A stretch of DNA of 64,000 nucleotides, from NCBI GenBank assembly GCA_047967505.1, contig CM106540.1; one strand, 5' to 3'. Source of the stretch: Dipteris shenzhenensis (lineage: Eukaryota > Polypodiophyta > Polypodiopsida > Gleicheniales). The notes beneath the pieces were generated by a model, which saw only the letters and a program-made list of their open reading frames with translations, had not been told where the DNA came from and made no database searches. Below are positions 11,395 through 22,901 of the stretch, in pieces (the stretch's first letter is position 1; the number at the start of each line of letters is the position of its first letter). A program made the translations under genes and the position numbers.

Positions 11395-14300
11395 GGCTAT
11401 TGTGTAAAATGCTTCCAAGGGAGAATAAATTACAACCTCAACAGATATGGCAAGGAAACATGTGACCTCTCTTGGAGGATTAGATTACAAGTGCATCCAT
11501 GCGTGCGTCAACGATTGCGTTCTATTTTGTGGACCACATAAGAATGCAAGAGAGTGTACTACTTGTGGAGAGGCAAGATATAGAGCAGATCTCAAAACTT
11601 TGGATGTGCCTCATAAGGTTCTGCGACATTTTCCCATAATCCCTCGCATCCAACATATGTTCAAGTGCAAATCCATTATAGAGCTCATGTCATGGAATTC
11701 CTCTCATCGATCAACTAATGGCAAGTGAAGAACTCCCGTAGACACTCCTGCATGGAAGCATATTGAAGACACATGGCCAAGCTTCAAGGAAGAACCTAGG
11801 AACTTGATACTTGGATTAGGTATGGACGGTGTGAACCCATTTGGTCTCAAAATCACCTCTTACAGTGTATGGCCAGTGATATTGGTGAATTATAATCTTC
11901 CACCCTCTATGGCAATTAAGAAAGGACATGTTATGTTATCTCTACTAATTCCAGGGAAACATAAAGTCAAAAATCCTGATGTTTATTTGATTGATGAGCT
12001 AGAGATACTTTGGAGAGGTATCGAGGTGCATGACGTGAGCAGGCCTCCCTCATCATGAGACTTCAACTGCAAAGCAGTCTTGATGTCGACGATGCATGAC
12101 TTCCCAGGCTATGGCGAGTATTCAGGTAAGCATTGAACTTTTAATTATGAGTAGGCAATTGATGTGGCACACTGAACCCACCTTGAACTCTTAATTGTGT
12201 CTATCGTTCAGGTCTCACTACATCAGGTTACCAGGCATGTCCTGTTTGTGGTCCTTCGCTAGTTGCCTCCTGGGCAAACACATTCAATAAGGTCATCTAT
12301 GAGAATCACCATTGATTTCTCCCACCTGATCATCCTAGATATGTCACCCCTTGGAATGAGGTCCCCCCACAGTCACTCACTACAGGAGATTGGATGAGAA
12401 TTCGAGATGGTCCCATGACTCCTCCACCACTTGGCATGAGCCGGTAAGGGTTTGTAACTATTGTGTGCTATATTGAATGGAAATAAAGATTGCATGCTAG
12501 CCCAGCTTTTGTTAAGATACTCCATCTTTTATTGACTACCATATTGGTCCCACCTTAAGATCAATCACATGCTTGATCCCATGCATATCTTCAAGAATGT
12601 GGCATCTACCATTTGGGAACATTTGAATGGGACATGAGATCCTATAAGGGAGGATCTACACACCATAGGGAGGATGCATGAAGCTTGGCCACAAGAGAGT
12701 CCAAATGGGTGTGTCTTTTTTCCTCGTGCACCGTGGAGGTTATCAAAGCTAGAGATGGTGGCGGTGAAGCGAGCTATCACTACAATTTGTACTCCCACTG
12801 GATGCATGAGGTGTTTGAAGGGGGCTTTCACAAAGAGTAAGAAAAGAGGTGTAGAGAAATTATATTGGTGCTCCAAGTAAGTATTTTATGTGCATAATAT
12901 CTTTTTCCTTTCAAATTTGTGAGTGAATTAGAAGCAACTAATCAACCATTCCTCGTATGTTCAGTTCATACTACCTACTAGCATTTCTTGTAGTGCATTA
13001 AAGGACATGAAGGATTGTATTTACAAGATGGGTGAGCTTGTTAGGTACTTTACAGGATACAAAATGTGAAGTGTAGCAATGCTCCATGCAAGGTTTTCAT
13101 ATTGCTAATATGGTGTACTTTTTCATTTCTAGGTATGTGAGCTCAAAGGAAATAGATCCCACCACGCTTGAGAATGCTCGAGTTAGTGGAGGTGGTTTGT
13201 TTAGTGGAGGATACATTTCCATGTTCTATTCTCACAAGCCAACTACATCTCATAGTGCATTTGGTACTGTACATGAATGATGGTTGTTCTTCCTCAAGTG
13301 CTTCACGAAGACCTTGAAGGGTTTTGTAAGACAAAATGCAAGGCCTGAAGGTAAAATGGCTGAGGGTTGGTTGGTACAAGAGTCACTCATATATATATTT
13401 GAGTTTCTTGTTGATGTGGATAGCACTTTCCCACGACTATGGAGAGATGATGAAGACCTAAGGATGACCTCTATTGTGCCTCAAGGGAAAGGACGGAGCA
13501 AAATAGGAGAAAGGAGTTGCTTAATAATATCAATCTTTATTGCATGCTTAATAGTGATGTGATGAAAAGATGGGTGACAAGATACGAGGATGCGAAGGCA
13601 AGAAGACACTACTTGACAAAATGGAAAGAGCAGAGAGAGATGAGGGGATGCATATCACAATGGAAGAATGGGAGTATGCTAGGGGATGCATGAGCAAGGT
13701 CGGTATATAGAATGTTATGCATAAGTTAGGAGCTTTCAATAATTTAGATTGCTTATTTAATTGATTTTGTCTTGGTGTAGTTTACTATGTTCAATGCTAT
13801 ATGGTGTGAGGGCAAGCATTTTCAAACATAATGGATTGATGATAAGAGAAACGCACAAGACTGTGGTGTCATTGCTAGCTTTGAGGGAGCCAATGGAGCC
13901 ATGGATGATTATTGTGGCATAATCTAAGATATTATTAAGCTACGCTTCTTTGTGTATGTTTTGGATGTCAAGTGGTTTAGGGACGTGGTGGAAAGAGGCC
14001 CTAATGCAACAATCAAATGCCATGCAAGTGGCTTTGTACTAACTATAATTTGACTCCACAAAGTTTTCGCAAAGTAAGAAGGACACACTAGTACTACCGC
14101 AACAATGTAAACAGGTATTGTACACACATATAAAGATAATCACTTTTAAATATTTGATACCTTCGATGCAAGGAAAATAACATGATTGTATTTGTGTTTG
14201 AATTAGGTTGTCTATCAACCAATGGTGGATAATAATAGGTCATGGCATGCCATACCTATTACGCCACATTCCAAAGTGATGTATAGTACATTTACTAATA

Positions 14301-14566
14301 TGGAGAGTATGGAGGATTATCATGGCCATGGAGGTGATGATAACCATGATACAAGAGAGGAGGATGATCATGAGATAGGAGATACAGATATTGAGGCCAT
14401 TACCCATGAGGACGAGCCTACCATTAGTAATGCTGATTTTGATGAGCACATGAGTAGCACAAGTAGTAGTGGGCTGAATGTATTTGTAGATCTCAACACT
14501 GGTTTGGATTTTGAAGTAGATAGTTTGGCAAGGGTTGATCACATTGAGGATGAGATTGAATCATAG
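11395..14566 (+). pseudogene. CACTA-1 TNP2-type transposase, broken
   Basis: Matches the tnp2 transposase family (Transposase_21) in exon order: the CIHACVNDCVLF and CTTCGEARYR cysteine motifs (11490-11580), HFPIIPRIQHMF, then LGMDGVNPFG with a candidate catalytic Asp (11820). INHMLDPMHIFKN (12560) holds a second conserved Asp. A DUF4218-like segment (FVRQNARPEGKMAEGWLVQESL, 13320-13390) and a DUF4216-like segment (VLDVKWF-type, 13955-14100) follow, then a very acidic tail ending at 14566. Frameshifts occur near 11445 and within the later exons, with several stops, so no transposase can be made. The exon edges carry recognisable GT/AG signals (for example CAG|GTAAGC at 12125). Confidence 0.85.
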
Positions 14567-14779
14567 CCCATCATTGATATTGGCAAAACTATTTTACATA
14601 TTGTCTCACTCTCCTCACCTCAGATAATTTTTGTATATGTGGGTTTGCCAAAAAGCATTGATATTTTTATTAAAATTATGTGCTTTGGTAATCATGGACA
14701 ATGTTTGGAGAGTAGTGATGCGCATTTATCAGCCTACACCAAAATCTCACTTTCTGTATTCTCTATTTTGCATTTATAA

Positions 14780-14943
14780 AGGTGTCTAAATCCGCATCTA
14801 ATTCACAATGCAGACATGCTAATAGATGTGCTATTAGATGTGCAAATAGATGCGCTTAGATGCGACCATATTTTCACTATTCTAACTGCACCTATAGACG
14901 CGCCCGCTATTTTGCGCATCTATAATTGCTTTGTCTTGTTGTC
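14780..14943. repeat. CACTA-1 3' subterminal repeats and end
   Basis: Direct and inverted copies of TAGACGCGC, TAGATGCGC and close variants, ending in the terminal repeat. They are probable transposase-binding sites of this family, by analogy with known CACTA elements. Confidence 0.7.
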
Positions 14944-15006
14944 TCTCTCTCTCTCTCTCTCACCATAGCTTCTGCCATGCTCTGCTGTCCTTTTCCTACT
15001 CCCACA

Positions 15007-15039
<33 letters not shown>

Positions 15040-15102
15040 AGCTTATGCCATGCTCTATCCTTTTCCTACTCCCATATCTCTCTCTCTCTCTCTCTCTCTC
15101 TA
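14944..15102. repeat. Tandem block of (TC)n runs
   Basis: Three (TC)n tracts separated by two copies of a roughly 45-50 bp unit beginning CACCATAGCTTNTGCCATG. It sits exactly at the CACTA-1/Copia-P border. Its origin is unknown. Confidence 0.75.
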
Positions 15103-15129
15103 GAATTTTTCTTTCTATTGCACATTTTG

Positions 15130-15788
15130 TTGATCTTGGTCTCTTTATTGGCTTTGACCACGCAGTGTTGGATTGAAAAAGATGGACATACTATAGCAGT
15201 TGCTCCTTGGCATGGTAACCTCTTTGAACTTTCCTTAAATGATGATATTGCCAATGTGGTTACAGCCCTTGGTGATCTAGATTGCAAGCTATGGCATCAT
15301 TGTTTTGTTCATTCGGATTTTGCTAAGTTACTTGCTATCAATGGTCATGATCTTGTAAATGGTATGAATCTCTTAGCTCATCCTCACATGGGCCTCTGTG
15401 AATATTATGCTCTTGGAAAGCATCATCAAAAACCCTTTCATGTATCTACTTCAACTCATTCATATGCTTTATTGGATTGCATTCACACTGATATATGTGG
15501 GCCTTTTTCTCCATCTAAGTCTTTTTATAGGTATTTCATCACTTTCATTGATAATTTTTCAAGATATACAATTGTATTTCTCTTGTGACATAAGTTTGAG
15601 GCCTTATCAGTATTCAAGAAATATAAACTAGCTGCGGAACTTCATACATCTTTTCGTATCAAGACCCTTTATAGTGACAATGCTAGAGAACATATTTCTA
15701 ATCTTTTATGATTATTTCATTGAGTGTGGTATTCATCTGATGAATATATTGTTCCATACTCTCCTCAATAAAATGGTGCTCCAAAGTG
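15130..15788 (+). pseudogene. Copia-P pol: GAG-pre-integrase and integrase core
   Basis: Encodes WHHCFVHSDFAKLL and CEYYALGKHHQKPF (the zinc-binding pre-integrase domain), then DICGPFSPSKSFYRY and FITFIDNFSRYT (integrase core, first catalytic Asp) up to a stop near 15586. It continues as TLYSDNAREHIS (second Asp) and a damaged PYSPQ.NGAP. The MITE insertion ends it at 15788; the frame resumes as KNRTSLYAM at 16259. Stops near 15586 and 15710 show it is dead. Confidence 0.83.
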
Positions 15789-16258
15789 CATTAGGAAAAA
15801 AGGAAGCTCATTTTGGTGCCTTTTAGGCAAGAAAGAAAATAGCCCTCCACCAATCAAAAGAGGTCCAACGTAACGTTGAAAATTTTAGAAAAAGGAAAAC
15901 AAAAGAAATGCGGTCGAGTTTGCATTAAATGAGGATACTTGAGCTACTTTATTATATCTAACCTACGGTGCAAAATTTGATATTTTTGACATCACCGATG
16001 CATCCGGAGTGGGCCAAAACGCCGAAAAGAATTTTGAAACATCGAAAACGAGCCCTCGGAGGCCCAAAAAGGCTCGGAAAGTAACTCGTACAAATGAAAG
16101 CGATTTGACAGGTTGGACAAGGTGATGTCAGAAATATCAAATTCTGCACTGTACTTCAGTGGGGTTATGTCCATATTTCATTGTTTTAGAGGAAAGAAAA
16201 ATCAAGAAATCGTGAATTTCTCTCAAGGCCCCAAAATGAGCTCCCTTTTTTCCTAATG
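15789..16258. mobile_element. 470-bp MITE-like element in the Copia-P integrase
   Basis: Starts CATTAGGAAAAAAGG and ends with its inverse CCTTTTTTCCTAATG; the inverted ends match over about 32 bp with three or four mismatches. A second inverted pair sits inside (GTGCAAAATTTGATATTTTTGACATC at 15968 and its inverse near 16128-16155, described in parts), giving a foldback shape. No coding capacity. Copia-P reads across the insertion point. I could not fix a clear target duplication, so the superfamily is open. Confidence 0.8.
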
Positions 16259-16641
16259 TAAGAATCGCACTTCTCTTTATGCTATGTAATGTATGCTCCT
16301 TCATTTTGGATTATCTCAGAGCTTTTGGGTAGAAGCAATTCTGACAGCCATCTTTGTACAAAATCATCTTCCTACAATTGCACCTTAAGGTAAGACACCA
16401 ATCAGAGGTTGGACAAAGCAGACTCCTTTTGTATCACATTTTTGAACTTTTGGGTGCATTGCTTATATTCACGTACCAAAAGAGAGTACACGAAAAAAGC
16501 TAGATCCTCTTAGCTTGATAAGATCAACGTGCTTAGATTCTCCTAATTCTAAAGGTTATAAATTCTATGATCCCTCTTCTAACAAGGTGATAATTAGTCG
16601 TGATGCCAAATGAGAAGTTAATGGGAGGGACATGGTCTACC
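16259..16641 (+). pseudogene. Copia-P pol: end of integrase and linker
   Basis: Continues from KNRTSLYAM through a degraded integrase end to KGYKFYDPSSNKVIISRDA (16545-16605) and GRDMVY at the Copia-2 junction, the familiar segment after the copia integrase. Several frameshifts and a stop. Confidence 0.75.
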
Positions 16642-17371
16642 TGTAAGAAAATAATACAACGTCTGTGCTCAACAGATAACAGGATCTCGTACGCAAGCGA
16701 GAAAACAAGATAGTATGGAGAATCAAAAATTTGATTACTATAGAACTGATACAATAGATGGTGCTACCTCCCAACCGTGCACTCCTGTGAAAGAGGCTTC
16801 AATGGCATGCTGGAAATAGTAGAAGACAGAGGCTGGATGCTAAGGAATCAGGGTTGCTATAGCCAGTGATGAAATGGGCTTCACGGGCTTGCTCTTATAT
16901 AGCTACCAATCGTAGTCAGTTAGGCTCAATTGGGTCACCGACCCAGTCCACCCAAAACGGTCGACTGGGGGTCAGCCGAAATAGGCCACCGACCATACGA
17001 TAGAACTGGTGTGCAAAACAGAGCAACTGACCTATAGACCCCATTCAGCCCAGAGCCATCCGGGATCATCTGAGGCTCCAAACGGGGCCCGCAACCCGAG
17101 AGTGGGCTGCCCCAAGAAATGCTCCATCTACCCTTAGTGTGGTTAGTCAAGGGATGCCTTCCCGCACTTGCATGTAGCCTAGTTGGCGGTGTGCCAACTC
17201 TATCTGAAGCCGTCTAGCCAACAAGCCACACATGGCCCCCATCTGGTGTCCAAACCAGGACCTACGGGATAACTGAGCTACTCAAATGCCTTCTCCTCAT
17301 ATGGGGGGCTTACAAGTAGAGTTAGCTGGTTCCCGCATAGTTACACGAGAGTGGAGCATTGATATCTAACC
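16642..17371 (-). repeat. Copia-2 3' LTR
   Basis: 730 bp, beginning TGTAAGAAAATAAT and ending GATATCTAACC; the last base differs from the CA of its partner. A polypurine tract (CATTGAGGGGAAG in element orientation, 17372-17384) abuts it. Confidence 0.93.
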
Positions 17372-17400
17372 TTCCCCTCAATGTCCACCTGCAAGTGAAC

Positions 17401-20045
17401 TTACTTTTTTGGCCCAATGCCAAGTCGATGATGCCTCTCAAGCAAGTCTCTTCTAAGAGCCTTCGTGAAGATGTCCGTAGCATTCTCTGTAGTCTGACAG
17501 TACACCAAGTCAACCTCTTCATCGATGATGAGCTCGTGTACAAAGTGATATTGAATCTCAATGTGTTTTGTGCGAGCGTGGAACACCGGGTGCTTTGCAA
17601 TCATCATGCAACTTTGATTGTCACATGATGACTGCGTAGGCTTGTTCTGCACTGCACCCATGTCCCCCAAAATCCTCCTCAACCACACTGCCTTGCAAGA
17701 AGCAAAGCATGCAGATTTGTACTCAGCCTGGGTAGAAGAAAGAGCAAGTGTGGGTTGCTTCTTGCTGACCCATGACACAACTCCAGATCCAAGTGAGAAA
17801 TAGTACCCTGTCACTGATCTCCTGCTGTCCATCTCTTGCCCAATACGAGTCATAGAATCCGGTCAAGATGTTGCCCTTGGTATAGGTGATGCCATAATCA
17901 AGTGTGCCTTTGATGTATTTCAACACCCACATCCCTGCCCTCCAATGGTTCTCTTGGGGCTTATTGGAAAACCTGCTTAGTACACCAAAATCAAGCTACC
18001 CACAAGCCTTCTGTACTTCGCTTCATCCACCAGTGGTGATGAATCCTCATTTGAGAGCTTCGCGTCAACCTCCATAGGGGTACCAACTGTCTTGCACTCA
18101 GCCATGCCAAATGACTTCAGTATCTCTCCAGCATACTTCAACTATGAAATAAAGATCTGTTTCGGCTCCTGCCAAACTTCAATCCCCAAACAGAAATGCA
18201 TCAATCCAAGGTCTGGCATTTCAAACTCTCTTCCTAGCAAATGCTTCGTCTGTGAGATCTTCTCTTCATGGTTCCCTGTTATGACAAGGTCGTCCACATA
18301 AAGGACCACGATCATACACCTGCCTCCTTCTCTGAAGATATACAAATTTGCATCAGATGGGCTCCTCTTGAACTCGTTTTGTAGAAGGTAGGCATCAATT
18401 CACTGGTACCATGCTCATGGGGCCTGTTTCAGCCCGTAAAGTGCCTTCTTCAGTTTGTAGACTTTGCCTTCTGAACCGGGGATCTCAAAACCTGGTGGTT
18501 GTTCCACATATACCTCCTCCTTGAGATCTCCATTCAGAAAGGCAGATCTCACATCCATCTAAAACACGGGCCAACTTCCCTGGGCAGCTAAAGCCAAAAC
18601 ATTACGAATTGTGGTTAGTCGAGTTGTGGGTGCAAAAGTATCTTGATAATCAAAACCATGTACTTGTGCAAATCCTTTTGCCATGAGCTAAGCCTTATAC
18701 TTATCCAACGTGCTGTCGGACTTGTACTTGGTCTTGTAAACCCACTTGGTTCCAATTATCTTGCATTTTGGTGGTCAATGCACAAGGTCCCAAGTGTTGT
18801 TCTTCATTATGGAGCCATACTCTGACTACATAGCCTCCATCCACCTATCATCGCCCTGTGTCTCTTCAAGACACTTGGGTTCATTAGCACGGATCACTTC
18901 TGTCATCAAAGCATAGTTGACCAAGTGTTCCTGTGCTCTTCTTTGCTCCTCTAATCTCTTGGACCGACAGTGTTTGGATGGTTCCTCCTCAATGGTTGGA
19001 GGTTCTCTGCCGTCCAAAAGCTGCTTTACCCACTTGGGGAATGGCCATTGCCATTGTGGTTCTGCAGGCTCTTCTTCATCTTCTTTGTCTTGAATCCTCC
19101 CAAGCACCAATGGGGGAGTTCAGTCTGCTATTGGTGGTCATACTGGATGGATATCTTGGTCTTGGTTGTTTGGGAAGGAAGCATCCTCCTCTAATTGATG
19201 CGGCTATTTTGAGAAGACCACATCGCAACTTACAATTACCTTCTTGATAACAGGGTTATAGAGACGGTAACCCTTCGCCTCTTCACTGTAGCCCAAGAAA
19301 ATACACTTTCGGCTCTTTGGTTCCCATTTGGTCCTGGTAGCATCAGGGACATGCACAAAACAGTCACATCCAAAAACTCTGAAATGTGCAACTGAAGGTT
19401 TCTTACCAGAAAAGGCTTGTAGTGGAGTCATCCCGTTCATAGCCTTCGTGTAGCTACGATTCAGGATATAGACTGCAGTGTTACATGCTTCAGCCCAGAA
19501 AGTCTTTGGCAAATCTTTCCCTTTCATCATACTCTGGCCCATTTCACAGATGATACGTTGCATCTTACATTCTGCTACTCCATTTTGCTATGATGTATGT
19601 GGTGAGGGTTTCTGCCTCTTGATTCCGTGACTTTTGCAGTAACTTTCGAATTCAATTGATTTGAACTCTCCACCTCTGTCTGATCTCAACTTCTTCACCT
19701 TCCTCCCCGTTTCTTTCTCGACCATTACATGCCATTCCTTGAACCTACTAAAAGCCTCATCTTTAGTCTTCAGGAAGTATATCCATATCGTTCTACTATA
19801 GTCTTCGATCAGCGTCATGAAATAGTAGGAACCACCCAAAGCCTTTGCCCTGCTGGCCTCTTTAGGAAAGGGCTACCGATGCTACTTGCCCATCATGCAA
19901 GCTTCACATACATCGGGCAGATCTGAAATTTCTGGTAGGTCTGCAATCATTCCACTTTTATGCATCTCCTTCAAAGAACTAAGGTTTAGATGACCAAACC
20001 TCTCATGCCACAGCTTAGTGTTCTCTTCACATTGGATCGAGCACT
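17401..20045 (-). pseudogene. Copia-2 pol
   Basis: From right to left: the pre-integrase end (20045), the integrase core (YYFMTLIEDYSRTIW at 19830, LRSDRGGEF, a stop replacing the Gln of the PHTSQ-type motif near 19590, then ECKMQRIICEMGQSM), an acidic linker, the reverse transcriptase and RNase H. The reverse transcriptase has YVDDLVITG at about 18295. RNase H ([24 protein letters not shown]) runs to 17401. At least six stops or shifts break it. Gene order and motifs are diagnostic of copia. Confidence 0.85.
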
Positions 20046-21290
20046 AAAAGCTGAGAGTTCGTAAATGTTGTTGTGCCATGTACCTTTACCAATGACCTTC
20101 CCTTGAAGATCTAGAATCTGTGCACCATTCTTATCGAATTGAACTTTGAGGTCTCGATCCATGATTGCAGAAATGGGCAAGTTCCTCTTGATATTTGGCA
20201 CATAGAGAACATCGGACAACTGTTTTACAACTCCATCTGACTTGAGAGCAATCATACCTTTTCCTTTTGCTAGACATTTTGCACCATTGCCGATTGCTAC
20301 CAAGATGTCATTCCCTACCGGCTATAGAGAGGTATACCAATCCTTCCGACTGGTCATGTGGCGTGATGTACCACTGTCAATGATCCACGGTTCATCTGTA
20401 GGTGCATGAACTGCCTCTGTGCAAATATCCTCAATTGCGATGAATAGCTCTACTGGTACTGCCTGCACGCTGTTGCTGGACTCTTTCTTTACTCCGTTCT
20501 TCTCATCTGCAATCTTCTTTCGGCACTCATTTTGCTTGTGCCTTGCCTTGTTGCAATAGAAGCACTTGATCTTCTTCTTTCTCTTTTTATCATCAGAAGA
20601 AGATGGGTTACCAGAGTCCTTACACTTACCTTTCTTTCATCTAGTCCAGAAAGTCGAATCTTCTCTAGTCCTAATCTTTTGATGCATCTCCTCCTCCAGA
20701 AGCATCGCGTTGAAATCCTCAAAGTTGAGGGGCAGATTTCTGTTCTGCATATTCAACGCCATAACAAGACCGTCGTACTTTGGTGGGAGAATCCGTATGC
20801 ACCTTCATGCTAGATTCTCACCGGTGATGGTGATGCCAATCTCAGTCATCTGATCGCGTAGATTCTTCACCCTGGTGATGAACTTCTCTGCCACTTCAGA
20901 CTCAAACAACTTCTCATTCGTGAGAGTTGTCTCCAGATTCTGAATCTGCATCTGATTCGTGGTCTCGTATTGATTTTTCAAGACCGTCCATGCCGCCTCC
21001 GCTATGGTGACATGTTGAATTAACGCCATGATGGAATCACTAACACTACAAACAATAGAACACAGCGCATCTGTATTTCTTCTTGTCCACGTGAGAATCT
21101 CATCCGCAGTTGGTACTATTTGTTGTCCTACATTGGCTGGATCTGGTCTTGCAACTGGCCTCACGTCCACCCCAGTAGTAGTGTCCCAAAGCTCATATGC
21201 ACTTAGGATGGTGGTCTTCATCTTGAACTTCCAGAGTGGATAGTTAGAGCCGTCCAACTTTTCGCTTTCGCCAAATGGTGGGATTCATAG
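20046..21290 (-). pseudogene. Copia-2 gag and protease
   Basis: The gag core is open from 21257 (LDGSNYPLWKFKMKT, then a UBN2-type capsid with an LKNQYETT helix). The CCHC knuckle is CFYCNKARHKQNEC (near 20560) and the protease active site DSGTSRHMTS is near 20360. The true start is probably a few codons upstream, out of frame through a small indel. Frameshifts occur near 20800 and 20480. Confidence 0.82.
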
Positions 21291-21366
21291 TCTTGCGAGC
21301 TGGGCCATCTCTCACAATCTGCTCGCAAATAGAAACACACTACCATATCTTCTTGCTAGAGTCCAG

Positions 21367-21378
21367 GCTCTGATACCA
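21367..21378 (-). other. Copia-2 primer binding site
   Basis: TGGTATCAGAGC in element orientation, abutting the LTR. Confidence 0.93.
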
Positions 21379-22108
21379 TGTAAGAAAATAATAATACATC
21401 TGTGCTCAACAAATAACAGGATCTCATATGCAAGAGAGAAAACAAGATAGTATGGAGAATCAAAAATTTGATTACTATAGAACTGATACAATAGATGGTG
21501 CTGCCTCCCAACCGTGCACTCCTATGAAAGAAGCTTCAATGCCGTGCTAGAAATAGTAGAAGACGAAGGCTGGATGCTAAGGAATCAGGGTTGTTGTAGC
21601 TAGTGATAAAATGAGTTTCACGGGCTTGCTCTTATATAGCCACCAGTCGTAGTTGGCTCAATTGGGTGACCGACCCAATCTGCCCAAAATGGTTGACTAG
21701 GGGTCGGTCCCAAAAATTTAGGCCACCAACCATATGATAGAACCGGTGCGCAAAACAGAGCAACTGACCTATAGACCCCATTCAGCCCAGAGCCATCTAG
21801 GATCATCTGAGGCTCCAAACGGGCCCCGCAACCTAAGAGTGGGCTGCCCCGGGAAATGCTCCGTCTACCCTTAGTGCAGTCAGTCAAGGGATGCCTTCCC
21901 GCACTTGCATGTAGCCTCGTTGGTAGTATGCCAACTCTATCTGAAGCCGTCCAGCCATCAGGCCACACGTGGCCCCCATCTGGTGTCCAAACCAAGACCT
22001 ACCGGATAACCAAGCTACTCAAATGCCTTCTCCTCATATGGGGGACCTACAAGTAGAGTTAGCTGGTTCCTGCATAGTTACACGAGAGTGGAGCATTGAT
22101 ATCTAACA
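21379..22108 (-). repeat. Copia-2 5' LTR
   Basis: 730 bp, TG at the left and CA at the right, the partner of 16642-17371. Confidence 0.94.
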
Positions 22109-22417
22109 CTACCGAGGATGCAGAGGATTCTGACTCCTTTATTACTGCCTTTCCTTTTCTATGATAATGATTCTACTTCAGATGTCATTATTACTCCATC
22201 TAACGGCATCACTATTACTCCATCTGTAGAGCAGTGTGTTGACAATCTTGATTTACATCCTGCACACACAGTCTTCTAATGACAGTGTTGATATTTATGT
22301 TGATCTGCCTATTGATTTTGAACATGCTTGTCCTCATGATTGTGTTGATGACTTTGAAATAATTGATCATGCAATGGTTAATGATGAAGACGTACTACTT
22401 ATATAAAGTTCTCTTCT
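22109..22417 (+). pseudogene. Copia-P linker between integrase and reverse transcriptase
   Basis: Low-constraint acidic/Ser-Thr coding remnant (DSTSDVIITPSNGITIT) with stops. Placed in Copia-P by position: its left edge carries the Copia-2 target duplication and its right edge the CACTA-2 target duplication. Confidence 0.6.
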
Positions 22418-22901
22418 CACAACAAGACAAAGCACCTATAGACGCGCACACTGACACTATATAGATGCGCTCCATAATATTTTTAAAATTTTGTGTGCTT
22501 TAACAGAATGCTGTGTATGTTGTGTATGCTATGTAGTTATAGGAATCCCATTTCCACATTGTGTAATTCAATTCTTACAGCCAACCACATTTTAATTAGC
22601 ACTCTTGCAAGCACTTCTATAGCTGACAATTACAATTCCAAATAAAACATTACAACTCCAAAACGTTTAGTTCACAAGGCATTAATTGATAGAATGTTGC
22701 ACAAGAAAATTGAAAGCCAAAAAAATAATAAGTGTATATTAATTCATAGCTCAAAAAGTGCTTGTATGTACATATAGCATGAAGCTAAGCCACATCCTAT
22801 GGCTTCAAGTACCAAAGATAAGAGGAGTGTATATACAAGAGGCACGAAGCCAAGCCAGTGGCTTTAAGTACAAAAAAGAGTAGCTAGCACTACTTCTACG
22901 A

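Larger units (their letters stand above)
11395..14943 (+). mobile_element. CACTA-1, 5'-truncated CACTA transposon
   Basis: The right end reads ...AATTGCTTTGTCTTGTTGT, the inverse of the CACTA-2 left end (CACAACAAGACAAAGC) except for the outermost base. The interior holds a TNP2 pseudogene closely similar to that of CACTA-2, and the last 160 bp carry the same TAGACGCGC/GATGCGC words. The left part, including any TNPA gene, is not visible; it may lie left of Copia-0, outside the window, or be deleted. No target duplication can be checked. Confidence 0.78.
16642..22108 (-). mobile_element. Copia-2, complete Ty1/copia retrotransposon
   Basis: 5,467 bp between perfect CTACC target duplications (16637-16641 and 22109-22113). 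It has two 730-bp LTRs, a tRNA-Met primer site and gag-pol order on the minus strand, and is inserted in Copia-P. The LTRs are clearly diverged (scattered substitutions and small indels), so it is older than Copia-1. Confidence 0.95.

Noticed and set aside
15789-16258. ORFs inside the MITE (for example minus 15958-16149)
   Set aside because: They arise from the inverted-repeat body of a non-coding element.
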